Position numbers and translations under genes: made by a program
NCBI GenBank assembly: GCA_028280455.1
Contig: JANQLT010000149.1
Location: 1 to 54,353, forward strand
Source: Kiloniellales bacterium
Lineage (GTDB): Bacteria; Pseudomonadota; Alphaproteobacteria; Kiloniellales; JAKSDN01
Length of the DNA: 54,353 nt
Direction: 5' to 3'
Notes under the pieces: generated by a model
What the model saw: only the letters and a program-made list of their open reading frames with translations
The model's database searches: none
Told to the model about the DNA's origin: nothing
In this document: positions 1 to 8,094 of the stretch, in pieces
How positions within the stretch are numbered: the stretch's first letter is position 1
Layout: every line of letters begins with the position of its first letter

Positions 1-117
1 CGCTCACGCGGAATCACGGCACCGGCCCGCTCCCCCTCCCGGCCACCCACGGCAGTATCCTATTGGGTGGCCGGGAGGGGGAGCGGGCCGGTGCCGTCCG
101 ATCGGAAAACACTCTAG
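1..117. repeat. Palindromic REP-like element, left copy (truncated by window start)
   Basis: A perfect 34-bp inverted repeat (16-49 and 64-97) encloses a 14-nt loop (50-63). The outer flanks are an asymmetric pair; the right one reads GGAAAACACTCTAG at 104-117. A second copy lies at the other end of the window with identical arms but the loop in reverse complement. The AGAGYGTTTTCCG outer motif resembles dispersed alphaproteobacterial palindromes. There is no T-tract, so I call it a repeat and not a terminator, although it sits just downstream of the response regulator gene and could block read-through. Confidence 0.85.
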
Positions 118-156
118 GCTTGGAGCGCAAGCGGCCGCCGACGCGGCCCGCCGGCC

Positions 157-858
157 TCACATGGACAGGCGCTCGCGCGCGGCGATCACCGCCCTGGTGC
201 GGTTGCTGACCTTCAGGGCCTTGAAGATGCTGGAGACATGGATCTTGACGGTGCCGGCCGCCAAGCCGAGCTCCTTGGCGATCTCCTTGTTCGACTTGCC
301 CTGGGCCATGAGCGCCAGCACCTCGCGCTGACGCGGGGTCAGGCGGGCGAACTGCTCGTCCGTCGAATCGCCGAGACCGCCGTTGCTGCCGACCTCCGCC
401 CGCCGCATCTTCGGCTCGACGGTGCCGAGCACGTTGGGCGGCAGGTAGACGCCGCCCGAGAGCACGAGCTTGAGGGCGTTGATCAGAATCTCCGGCTCCG
501 ACGACTTCGGGATGTAGCCGACGGCGCCCGCCTCGATCGACTGCCGCACGTCCTCGGAGCGCTCCTTCATGGAGACCACGACCACCGCGGCGCTGCCCGC
601 CTCGCGACGGATCTGCGACAGGCCCTCGAAGCCGTTCATACCTGGAATCATCAGGTCGACCAGCACCAGATCGAAGGCCGGCCCCTCGGCCAGGATGGAC
701 AGGGCCTTGCCGATGTCGCCGGCTTCGGTCAAAGAGACATCATCGGCCAGGCGCCCCAGCAAGTGGCCGATGCCCGCCCGGATGAGCGGGTGGTCGTCTA
801 TCACCAGGATATTCACGTCCTGGCGTCGCTCTAGAAGTTCGGTGCCGTCAACCGCCAT
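157..858 (-). CDS. LuxR/NarL-family response regulator
   Basis: This 233-aa cytoplasmic transcription regulator has a receiver domain at about residues 15-130 (acidic pair D21/D22, phospho-acceptor D68 in LVDLMIPG, conserved K118) and a LuxR-type helix-turn-helix at about 168-228 (LTPRQREVLALMAQGKSNKEI). The order and length fit the NarL/FixJ class. The start at 858 is preceded by a purine-rich stretch. No cognate histidine kinase is adjacent; the upstream neighbour, a gamma-glutamyltransferase gene, is divergent across 394 bp. The signal sensed and the target genes cannot be told from sequence. The gene stands alone as a one-gene unit next to the terminal repeat. Confidence 0.93.
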   Translation of the reverse strand: MAVDGTELLERRQDVNILVIDDHPLIRAGIGHLLGRLADDVSLTEAGDIGKALSILAEGPAFDLVLVDLMIPGMNGFEGLSQIRREAGSAAVVVVSMKERSEDVRQSIEAGAVGYIPKSSEPEILINALKLVLSGGVYLPPNVLGTVEPKMRRAEVGSNGGLGDSTDEQFARLTPRQREVLALMAQGKSNKEIAKELGLAAGTVKIHVSSIFKALKVSNRTRAVIAARERLSM

Positions 859-1252
859 GATCCCCCGCCTTCACTCCACACAGGCTTCGCGCAACAAAAT
901 TTCGCCCCCTGACGCTGCCCGCAACGCACGTTCTAGGCCATCCTAATGAAGCATGCAACGCGACCGGCACCAGACACCACCTTGGGTTGCTCCAGGATTC
1001 CAGTGGGCCGCCGGCCGTCAGCGGCACCCCGACGGGACGGCCGGAGCAGGGCAACTCTAGCAGATGTGGTCAGGGGGGACGCTAGACAATATGGCTAGGT
1101 TGCTCATTTGGCTCGGAAAATCTAGAGGACGATAGCGGCTCGCGGCGCGCTCGGGGCGCGGCGCGAGGCTGGATTCGCCGAGCCGGAAGCCGACTACATG
1201 GGGTCATCCGGGGCGTGGATTTAGTACTAACACTTATGCTCGGAATGCGTGG
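859..1252. other. 394-bp divergent intergenic region
   Basis: This gap separates the divergent response regulator and gamma-glutamyltransferase genes and must hold both promoters. I see no convincing coding sequence; the open frame on the minus strand at 848-1054 has no family features. The region is less GC-rich than its surroundings and carries four CTAG tetramers between 1057 and 1125, plus one near 933. No promoter hexamer pair or clean operator palindrome could be assigned. Confidence 0.6.
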
Positions 1253-2833
1253 ATGGGGGATTCCTTAAGGAGAGCGTCGACGGGAGCGGTGGCCTGCGGC
1301 CACCCGGCCACGGCGGAAGCGGCGCTGGAAATCCTCCAGGCCGGAGGCAATGCCTACGACGCGGCCATCGCCGCCATGTGCACCGCCGTCGCCGCCGAGC
1401 CGGTGTTCTTTTCGCTCGCCGGCGGCGGCTTCCTGGTCGCCCAGCCCGCGGACTCGAAACCCCTGGTCTACGACTTCTTCGTCGCCACGCCGAAGACGCC
1501 GGCGCGCGATCCTTCGACGCTCGACTTCGCGCCGATCGTCGCCGACTTCGGCACGGCGACGCAGGAGTTCCACATCGGCTTGGGCTCGACCGCGACTCCC
1601 GGCGCGGTGCGCGGACTCTTCGCCATTCACCGCGACCTCGCGAGCATGCCGCTCACGGAGCTGGTCGCGCCGGCCCTGCACCACGCCCGCCAGGGCGTCA
1701 CCTTGCGCGAGGTCGACGCCTACCTCTTCTCGGTGGTCGGGGCGATCCTGACGGCGCGCGCCGATTCACGCGCCGCCTACACGAACCGCGATGGCAAGCT
1801 CCTGGTCGCCGGCGAGTCCGTCGTGCAGCGGGACTTCGCGGACAGCCTCGAGACGATCGCCCGGGAAGGCGAGGCGCTGTTCTACGAAGGCGAGATCGCC
1901 GAGGCCATCTGCCGTGCCTGCAAGGAGCAGGGCGGCCTGCTGACCCGCGAGGACCTGGCCGACTATCGCGTGATCCGCCGCGCGCCCCTCGCCTGCCACT
2001 ACCGCGGCGCACGCATCCTGACCAACCCGCCGGCCTCGACCGGCGGGCTGCTGATCGCCTTCAAGCTGTCGATCATGCAGGCCCTGCTGCGCGAGCGGCA
2101 GGCCTTCGGCAGCCCGGCCTGGGTCGAGACGATCGGTCGGACCATGGCGCTGACCAACCGCGCGCGCGCCGAGAATCCGCTGCGCGAGGAGTCCGAGTCG
2201 GCGACCGCGCACTTCCTGTCCGAGGAGCTGCGAGCGCGCTACGTCGATGTCCTGGACTGCCACCCGGAAAGCCCGCGCGGCACGACCCACATCAGCGTCA
2301 TCGACGGCGACGGCAACCTCGCCGCCCTCAGCCTGTCGAACGGCGAAGGCAACGGCTACGTGCTGCCGGGCACCGGCATCATGCTGAACAACATGCTCGG
2401 CGAGCAGGACCTCAATCCCGAGGGCTTCCATCTCTGGACGCCCGGCACGAGGCTCGCTTCGATGATGGCGCCGAGCGTCGCCACGCTCGCCGACGGCAGG
2501 CTCACCGCGCTCGGGTCCGGCGGCTCCAACCGGATCCGCACCGCGATCTTCCAGGTCCTGGTCAACCTGATCGACCAGGGCATGTCCCTGGAGCAGGCGG
2601 TCGATGCGCCGCGCCTGCATGTCGAGCACGGCGTCGCCAATGCAGAAGGCGCGCTGGCCGAGACCTGTCGTCAGGTCCTGGCGTCGGCGTCGGAGCCCTT
2701 CGCTGATTCGGTGACGGACTGGCCGCGGCACAACCTCTTCTTCGGCGGCGTCCATGCCGCGAGCCGAAGTGCCGAGGGTGTCATGACGGCGGCCGGCGAT
2801 CCGCGCCGCGGCGGTGCGGTCGCGGTCGCCTAG
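1253..2833 (+). CDS. ggt: Gamma-glutamyltransferase family protein
   Basis: The 526-aa protein matches the Ntn-hydrolase gamma-glutamyltranspeptidase family, which cleaves or transfers gamma-glutamyl groups, classically from glutathione. The N-terminal part has the family's AEAALEILQAGGNAYDAAIA signature (about 21-40). The autoprocessing and nucleophile site is GTTHISV, with T344 as the predicted catalytic threonine that becomes the N-terminus of the small subunit. The C-terminal glycine-rich loop GSGGSNRIRT is also present. No signal peptide is visible, whereas many bacterial homologues are periplasmic, so a cytoplasmic amidase-like role on another gamma-glutamyl substrate is possible. The ribosome-binding site is weak. 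Confidence 0.9.
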   Translation: MGDSLRRASTGAVACGHPATAEAALEILQAGGNAYDAAIAAMCTAVAAEPVFFSLAGGGFLVAQPADSKPLVYDFFVATPKTPARDPSTLDFAPIVADFGTATQEFHIGLGSTATPGAVRGLFAIHRDLASMPLTELVAPALHHARQGVTLREVDAYLFSVVGAILTARADSRAAYTNRDGKLLVAGESVVQRDFADSLETIAREGEALFYEGEIAEAICRACKEQGGLLTREDLADYRVIRRAPLACHYRGARILTNPPASTGGLLIAFKLSIMQALLRERQAFGSPAWVETIGRTMALTNRARAENPLREESESATAHFLSEELRARYVDVLDCHPESPRGTTHISVIDGDGNLAALSLSNGEGNGYVLPGTGIMLNNMLGEQDLNPEGFHLWTPGTRLASMMAPSVATLADGRLTALGSGGSNRIRTAIFQVLVNLIDQGMSLEQAVDAPRLHVEHGVANAEGALAETCRQVLASASEPFADSVTDWPRHNLFFGGVHAASRSAEGVMTAAGDPRRGGAVAVA

Positions 2834-2855
2834 TGAGAGACGCCCTCCAGCCGGT

Positions 2856-3266
2856 TCAGGCCGCCGCGGTCTCGCCGCTGCGCCGGGCGATGTAGGCCTT
2901 GGCGCAGTGCGTGGCGCAGTAGGGCTTCCCTTCGACCACCGGCTCGTTGCAGAAGCGGAAATCGTCGTCGCCGGGATCGCCGATCGGCCAGAGACAGGTC
3001 GCGCCGCGGGCGATGCGGCGCGGTCTGACCGGCGGGGGCGGCGGTGCCGGCTCGCTGCGCGGCTCCTCCAAGCGGATCCGTCCAGCCAAAATCGGCTTCG
3101 GCGCGCTGCGGCGGATCGGCGACGGCCGGGCGCGCAGGCCCAAACGATGCGCCTTGCCGATCACCGCGTTCTTCGACATGCCAATCTGCTTGCCGATCGC
3201 CGACGCGCTGTAGCCGGCGTCCCAGAGGCGTCTGAGATCGTCTACGCGTTCCTCTGTCCAGCTCAT
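2856..3266 (-). CDS. gcrA: GcrA cell cycle regulator
   Basis: The 136-aa product begins with the typical GcrA N-terminal helix-turn-helix (MSWTEERVDDLRRLW, then MSKNAVIGKAHRLGL at about 29-43). It ends with the conserved GcrA C-terminal block (CLWPIGDP, CNEPVVEGKPYCATHC). GcrA is an alphaproteobacterial sigma70-associated coactivator that works with CcrM methylation at GANTC. The middle linker is proline-, arginine- and alanine-rich, as usual. The gene is shorter than Caulobacter gcrA but complete. It is convergent with ggt, and its upstream region contains two GANTC sites (3352-3356 and 3365-3369), which could link its expression to the replication/methylation cycle. Confidence 0.93.
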   Translation of the reverse strand: MSWTEERVDDLRRLWDAGYSASAIGKQIGMSKNAVIGKAHRLGLRARPSPIRRSAPKPILAGRIRLEEPRSEPAPPPPPVRPRRIARGATCLWPIGDPGDDDFRFCNEPVVEGKPYCATHCAKAYIARRSGETAAA

Positions 3267-3466
3267 CGGTTTTCTCTTTCCTCGCTCTCAATATATCGCG
3301 TGATCGTCAAGATGTTGCGCGCCTCCATCTGGGCTTGACTATATACGGCAGGATTCGTGACGTCGAGTCGCCGCAACGCCACTTTCGCCCCGAACCGGGG
3401 ATGAACGGTGGATAACTTCCGTAGCATCGGGTGACCGAGCGTCACCCGATCGAGCGACACCGGCCC

Positions 3467-4906
3467 ATGCGCGCACTCGCCGTCTGTCTCTGCGCCGTCA
3501 CCTTGTTCGGCGCCGCCATCGCGACACCCGCAAGGGGTGCGATGACCGACAGCGAGGCACTGCGCCATCTGCTGTCGCGCACGGCCTTCGGGCCGCGCCC
3601 CGCGGAGCTCGACGCCCTCGCCGGTCTCGGCTACGAGGCGGCCGTGCGGCGGCTGCTGGCGAGCGCCGGGCGCGAGGCCGTGACGCCCCTGCCCGACTGG
3701 GCACGGGACTGGCGCCCCTCCTCGCAGCGGCCGCGCGACATGAGCGACAGCGAGCGCCGGGCCTTCCGCAAGCAACGGCGCGAGCAGGCGCTGGAGATCA
3801 AGGGCTGGTGGTATCGCGAGATGATCGCCACGCCGACGCCGATCACCGAGGTCATGACCCTGTTCTGGCACGGCCACTTCACCTCCGGCCTGCGCAAGGT
3901 GAAAGCGCCGGCCCTGCTGCTGCGCCAGAACCTCCTGCTGCGCCGCGAGGCGCTCGGCAACTTCGGGACCATGCTGCGCGAGATCACGCGCGACCCGGCG
4001 ATGCTGCTCTACCTCGACGGCGCGCGCAGCCGGGACCGCGCGCCGAACGAGAACTTCGCGCGCGAGCTCTTCGAGCTCTTCACGTTGGGCGAAGGCCACT
4101 ACGGCGAGCAGGACGTCAAGCAAGCGGCACGCGCCTTCACCGGCTACAGCCTCGATCGCGCGACCGGCGCGTTCCGCTTCCGGCCGCGCTGGCACGACGA
4201 CGGCGTCAAGACCCTGCTCGGCCGCAGCGGCCGCTTCGACGGCGACGACGTGGTCGACCTGCTGCTCGCGCATCCGCGCACGGCCGAGCTGATCGTCGAG
4301 AAGCTCTGGCGGGCCTTCATCGGCGCCAGCCCCGAGCGTCGCGACCTCGAGCGACTGGCCGCCGGCTTCCGGGCCTCGAACTACGAGATCAAGCCGCTGC
4401 TCGAGGCGATCCTGCTGTCGCCCGCCTTCCGTTCGCCCGAGGCGAAGGGCGCGCTGATCAAGTCGCCGGTCGATCTGGTGGTCGGCACGCTGCGGCTCTT
4501 CGAGATCCCGATCCGCGACGGCCGCCGGCTGGCCCAGGCCTCTCGGCGGCTCGGCCAGGACCTCTTCGAGCCGCCCAACGTCAAGGGCTGGCCCGGCGGC
4601 ACGGCCTGGATCACCGGCGACAGCCTGATCGAGCGCCAGGCGCTGCTGAGCTTCGTCACCGGCGAGGCCGATGCCATGGCCGTGAGCGGCCGGGGAGACG
4701 GCAAGGGCGGTGAGCGCATGGCGCGGCAGCTCGCCGGGGCCGTGGAGGCTTGGCTGCAGGGCCTGCCGGCGGCATGGCAGGGCGCCCAGGCTGTCGCCTG
4801 GCTCCTGGCGCCCTTGCCGCCGGTCGACGCGCCCCTGCTCGACCGCGACGCCTCGAGCGCCCTGGTGCGGCAACTGCTGCTCGACCCTGTCTATCAGTTG
4901 AAATGA
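3467..4906 (+). CDS. DUF1800 domain-containing secreted protein
   Basis: I place the start at the ATG at 3467 (479 aa) because it begins a clean signal peptide (MRALAVCLCAVTLFGAAIA, then ATPARG). A GTG at 3431 would put twelve charged residues before it. The mature part has DUF1800 features: LLSRTAFGPRPAEL near the N-terminus, VMTLFWHGHFTSG, then NENFARELFELFTLGEG and DVKQAARAFTGY. DUF1800 proteins are nearly always encoded beside DUF1501 proteins; their biochemical function is unknown. The stop overlaps the next start as ATGA, indicating translational coupling. Confidence 0.9.
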   Translation: MRALAVCLCAVTLFGAAIATPARGAMTDSEALRHLLSRTAFGPRPAELDALAGLGYEAAVRRLLASAGREAVTPLPDWARDWRPSSQRPRDMSDSERRAFRKQRREQALEIKGWWYREMIATPTPITEVMTLFWHGHFTSGLRKVKAPALLLRQNLLLRREALGNFGTMLREITRDPAMLLYLDGARSRDRAPNENFARELFELFTLGEGHYGEQDVKQAARAFTGYSLDRATGAFRFRPRWHDDGVKTLLGRSGRFDGDDVVDLLLAHPRTAELIVEKLWRAFIGASPERRDLERLAAGFRASNYEIKPLLEAILLSPAFRSPEAKGALIKSPVDLVVGTLRLFEIPIRDGRRLAQASRRLGQDLFEPPNVKGWPGGTAWITGDSLIERQALLSFVTGEADAMAVSGRGDGKGGERMARQLAGAVEAWLQGLPAAWQGAQAVAWLLAPLPPVDAPLLDRDASSALVRQLLLDPVYQLK

Positions 4907-6111
4907 CCGGACGAGTCTCCGCCATGTCGGCACAGCCACCGCGTTCCGTCACCCTCGATCGGCGGCGTATGCTGCAGGGTGGCCTGGCCCTCGCCGCGAC
5001 CGCCCTGGCGCCCGCCGCCCCGGCGCTGAGCGCCGGCCGGGGCGGCCGGGTCCTGCTGCTGCTCGAGCTGAACGGCGGCAACGACGCTTTGAACACGGTC
5101 GTGCCCCATAGGGATCCGGCCTACCGGCAAGCGCGGCCGAGCCTCGCCCTGCCAAGCGACCAGATCCTGCCGCTCGACGAGCGGCTCGGCCTGAACCGCG
5201 CGCTGGAGCCGCTGATGCCGGCCTGGCAAGCGGGCGAGCTGGCCATCCCGCTCGGCGTCGGCTACCCGCGGCCCAACCGCTCGCACTTCCGCTCGATCGA
5301 GATCTGGAACAGCGCCTCGGACGCCGACGCGCTGGAGACCGAAGGCTGGGTCTCGCGCCTCATGGCCGCCGGGGCAGAGCGCCGGCACGGCATCGACGGC
5401 ATCGTGCTCGGCGGCCCGGGCGGTCCCCTGGCCGGGCCGGCGATCGACGCCGTGGTGATGCGCCAGCCCGAGCGCTTCCTGCGCCGGGCCGGCGCCATGG
5501 GCAGCGGCGGGTCGGCGGCAAGCAACGCGGCCCTGCGCCACATCCTGCGGGTGCGCAGCGAGATCCATGCCGGCGCCCGGGAGATCGAGGCCCGCCTGGC
5601 CGAGGCGCCGGCGCTCGACGGCGACTTCCCGCGCGGCCCGCTGGGGCGGCAGCTCGAGACGGCGGCGCGGCTGATCCTGGCCGAGGTGCCGCTGCGATTC
5701 CTCAAGCTGTCCCAGGGCGGCTACGACACCCACGCGAACCAGAGCGGCCGCCACCGGGCCCTGCTCGGCGAGCTCGGTCAGGGCCTGGCCGCCTTCCGGA
5801 TGGCGCTGCAGAAGGGCGGCGCCTGGCAGCGGGTGATGGTCATGACCTACGCCGAGTTCGGCCGCCGGGTCGCCCAGAACGCCAGCGGCGGCACGGATCA
5901 CGGCACGGCGGCGGCCCACTTGCTGCTCGGCGGCGGCCTGCGGGGCGGCCTCTACGGCAGGCAGCCGTCGCTCACCGATCTCGACGGCGGCGACCTGCGC
6001 CACACGCTCGACTTCCGCCAGCTCTACGCCACCGCGGCGCACGGCTGGCTCGGCTTGCCGCGGGCCGGCAGCCCGCTGTCGGGCTTCGCCCCGCTCGACC
6101 TGCTCGCCTGA
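4903..6111 (+). CDS. DUF1501 domain-containing protein with Tat signal
   Basis: The 402-aa product starts at the ATG that overlaps the upstream stop (ATGA); an ATG at 4924 is an alternative. The N-terminus carries a twin-arginine signal (DRRRMLQGGLALAATALAPA, about 22-41), so export in a folded state is expected. The DUF1501 hallmarks follow: LLLLELNGGNDALNTVVP, HFRSIEIWNSA, a GYDTHANQ motif and TYAEFGRRVAQNASGGTDHG. These histidine- and aspartate-rich motifs place it in the alkaline phosphatase/sulfatase-like superfamily, but no substrate is established. It forms a two-gene operon with the DUF1800 gene. Confidence 0.9.
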   Translation: MTGRVSAMSAQPPRSVTLDRRRMLQGGLALAATALAPAAPALSAGRGGRVLLLLELNGGNDALNTVVPHRDPAYRQARPSLALPSDQILPLDERLGLNRALEPLMPAWQAGELAIPLGVGYPRPNRSHFRSIEIWNSASDADALETEGWVSRLMAAGAERRHGIDGIVLGGPGGPLAGPAIDAVVMRQPERFLRRAGAMGSGGSAASNAALRHILRVRSEIHAGAREIEARLAEAPALDGDFPRGPLGRQLETAARLILAEVPLRFLKLSQGGYDTHANQSGRHRALLGELGQGLAAFRMALQKGGAWQRVMVMTYAEFGRRVAQNASGGTDHGTAAAHLLLGGGLRGGLYGRQPSLTDLDGGDLRHTLDFRQLYATAAHGWLGLPRAGSPLSGFAPLDLLA

Positions 6112-6159
6112 CCCCCTCCTCGGCTTGCCCCCGGCCATGGGCCGCCGGATAGTGGCGGC

Positions 6160-6888
6160 ATGATCGTGCTGTTCACCGATTTCGGCCTCGACGCCCCCTA
6201 CATCGGCCAGATGCAGGCGGCGATCCACCGCGACGCGCCGGGCGTTCCGGTGGTCAACCTGACGGCCAACGCGCCGACCTTCGACGCCCGGGCCAGCGCC
6301 TACCTGCTGGCCGCCTACGCGCCGGCCTTTCCGGCCGACGCGGTCTTCCTCTGCGTCGTCGATCCCGGAGTCGGCGGCGAGCGCGCGCCGATCGTCGTCT
6401 TCGACCGCCGCAAGTGCTTCGTCGGGCCGGACAACGGCCTGCTGGCCGTCGTCGCCAAGCGAAGCACCCATTCGGAAGCCCAGGTCATCACCTGGCGGCC
6501 GACCCAGCTCTCGGCCTCCTTCCACGGCCGCGACCTCTTCGCGCCCGTGGCCGCCCGGCTGTCTCGGGGCGACCCGGTCACCACCGAGCCGCTGCGGCGC
6601 GAGGCCCTGCAGGGCTGGGACTGGCCGGACGACCTGGCGCAGATCATCTACGTCGACGGCTTCGGCAATGCCATGACCGGCCTGCGCGCTGCGAGCCTGG
6701 CGCCCGGCGCGCGCTTGCAGGTCGGCGGCACGCGGCTGGAGCGCGCCCGCACCTTCTCCGACGTGGCCCGGGGCGAGGCCTTCTGGTACGAGAACGCCAA
6801 CGGGCTCGCGGAGATCGCGGTCAACCAGGGCCGCGCCGACCGGCAGCTCGGCCTCGAGATCGGCGACCCGGTCACGGTCGAGGCCTAG
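6160..6888 (+). CDS. SAM hydrolase (SAM hydroxide adenosyltransferase, DUF62 family)
   Basis: This 242-aa cytoplasmic enzyme is predicted to hydrolyse S-adenosyl-L-methionine to adenosine and methionine. Family motifs are visible in order: LFTDFGLDAPYIGQM at the N-terminus, VDPGVGG (about 68-74), FVGPDNGLL (about 87-95) and FHGRDLFAPVAA (about 123-134). The C-terminal domain ends with NANGLAEIAVNQG and a GDPV tail. The family also includes fluorinase and chlorinase, but those have extra loops that are not obvious here, so the hydrolase is the simpler reading. It lies between the DUF1501 gene and a queuosine-precursor transporter on the same strand. Confidence 0.9.
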   Translation: MIVLFTDFGLDAPYIGQMQAAIHRDAPGVPVVNLTANAPTFDARASAYLLAAYAPAFPADAVFLCVVDPGVGGERAPIVVFDRRKCFVGPDNGLLAVVAKRSTHSEAQVITWRPTQLSASFHGRDLFAPVAARLSRGDPVTTEPLRREALQGWDWPDDLAQIIYVDGFGNAMTGLRAASLAPGARLQVGGTRLERARTFSDVARGEAFWYENANGLAEIAVNQGRADRQLGLEIGDPVTVEA

Positions 6889-6931
6889 GCGGCAGCACGA
6901 CAGGCGGCAGCACGGGGAGAGACGAGAGAGA

Positions 6932-7465
6932 ATGCGCGAGCTCTTGGCGCGACGCGGCTTCTGGAACGGCGCGATCGCCATGACCCTGCTGGTCACGGCC
7001 TCGAACGTGCTGGTGCAGTACCCGATCAACGACTGGCTGACCTGGGCCGCCTTCACCTATCCGGTCTGCTTCCTGGTGACCGACCTGACCAACCGGAGCC
7101 TGGGGCCGGCCGCGGCCCGCCGAGTCGTCCTGGTCGGCTTCGCCGTCGGGGTCCTGCTGTCGGTCTACTTCGCCACGCCGCGAATCGCCGTCGCCTCCGG
7201 CAGCGCCTTCCTGGTCGCCCAGTTGCTCGACGTGGCGATCTTCGACCGCCTGCGGCGGGGTAGCTGGTGGCAGGCCCCGCTGGTCTCCTCGTCGATCGCC
7301 TCGGCCGTCGACACGGCGCTGTTCTTCAGCATCGCCTTCGCCGGCACGAGCGTGCCCTGGGTGACGCTCGGCCTCGGCGATTTCGCGGTCAAGCTGGCCA
7401 TGGCCCTGGCCATGCTGCTGCCCTTCCGGGCGCTCATGGGCCTGGCGCCGGCGACTCGGGGCTGA
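6932..7465 (+). CDS. Queuosine precursor transporter (VUT/YhhQ family)
   Basis: The 177-aa protein is an integral membrane protein with about five to six hydrophobic helices. It carries VUT family features: SNVLVQYPI, FTYPVCFLVTDLTNRSLG and FLVAQLLDVAIFDRLR, then a conserved SSIASAVDTALFF segment. YhhQ-type members import queuosine precursors such as preQ0/preQ1 for tRNA modification. It is somewhat shorter than E. coli YhhQ but covers the whole domain. A purine-rich Shine-Dalgarno stretch (GGAGAGACGAGAGAG) precedes the ATG. It converges with the cytochrome c gene, leaving 12 bp between stops. Confidence 0.88.
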   Translation: MRELLARRGFWNGAIAMTLLVTASNVLVQYPINDWLTWAAFTYPVCFLVTDLTNRSLGPAAARRVVLVGFAVGVLLSVYFATPRIAVASGSAFLVAQLLDVAIFDRLRRGSWWQAPLVSSSIASAVDTALFFSIAFAGTSVPWVTLGLGDFAVKLAMALAMLLPFRALMGLAPATRG

Positions 7466-7477
7466 TGCCCCGCCGCC

Positions 7478-7822
7478 TCAGGAGTCCTTGAGCGACTCCA
7501 GGTAGGCGAGGATCGCCCGGATCTCGTCGCGGCTCAGGTTCAGGTCCGGCATCGGCGGATGCGGGTCGGCCAGCCAGGCCCGCAGCCGGTCCGGAGTCCG
7601 CTCCGGATCGTTCGCGACCTCGGTGAAGGGCGGTCCGGCGTCGACCGCCGCGCCGGCCGGCTCGACCAGGTGGCAGCTCGAGCACCAGGTGCGGGCGATC
7701 GAGAGACCGCGCTCGGCATCGATGTCGTCGGCGGCCGAGGGGCCGCTCAGCAGGGGCAAGAGGATCGCCCCGACGGTGGCCGCCAGCCAGCGCCGCGGGC
7801 CTATCGGAAAAACACGCGCCAT
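7478..7822 (-). CDS. Small exported c-type cytochrome
   Basis: The 114-aa precursor has a signal peptide (about residues 1-31, ending GPSAAD) and one heme c site, C47-S-S-C50-H51. A likely methionine axial ligand lies in the PHPPMPDL stretch, and the EIRAILAYLESL C-terminal helix is typical of class I cytochromes. It should be a soluble periplasmic electron carrier. The start is supported by AAGGAG just upstream. It is the last gene of a minus-strand group with a small membrane protein and DUF2189, divergent from the cbb3 oxidase genes, which suggests a role as electron donor or sensor in that respiratory branch. Confidence 0.88.
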   Translation of the reverse strand: MARVFPIGPRRWLAATVGAILLPLLSGPSAADDIDAERGLSIARTWCSSCHLVEPAGAAVDAGPPFTEVANDPERTPDRLRAWLADPHPPMPDLNLSRDEIRAILAYLESLKDS

Positions 7823-7857
7823 GGTTCTCCTTGAAGACGGGCTTGGGGGAAGAGGTC

Positions 7858-8043
7858 TCAGTCGCGGTCCTTACGGCCGACCGTGCTCGCGATCAGGCCG
7901 AAGACCATCAGCACTCCGAACAGGAAGAACAGCCAGCCGGCGAACTGGAAGACGGGATCATGGGCCGCGCTGGCCATGATCAGGCCGACCAGGCTGATCA
8001 GGCCCATCAGGGCGCCGGTCACCCAGGCTGCGATCAAACCCAT
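7858..8043 (-). CDS. Small two-helix membrane protein, unknown
   Basis: This 61-aa protein has two predicted transmembrane helices (about 4-26 and 31-53) joined by a short polar loop (SAAHDPVFQ), and a charged tail GRKDRD. I do not recognise a named family. A strong Shine-Dalgarno sequence (GGAGG) precedes the ATG, and tight spacing between DUF2189 and the cytochrome c gene supports that it is real. Its size resembles the tiny accessory subunits of terminal oxidases, but that similarity is only architectural. Confidence 0.75.
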   Translation of the reverse strand: MGLIAAWVTGALMGLISLVGLIMASAAHDPVFQFAGWLFFLFGVLMVFGLIASTVGRKDRD

Positions 8044-8094
8044 GCGTCCTCCGTTCCGCCGCGCCGCCGAGGCGGTCGCGGCAACGGCCGTCCG

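Noticed and set aside
4894-7056. 720-aa minus-strand open frame across DUF1501 and the SAM hydrolase
   Set aside because: It covers two well-supported genes on the plus strand and has the composition of a shadow frame.
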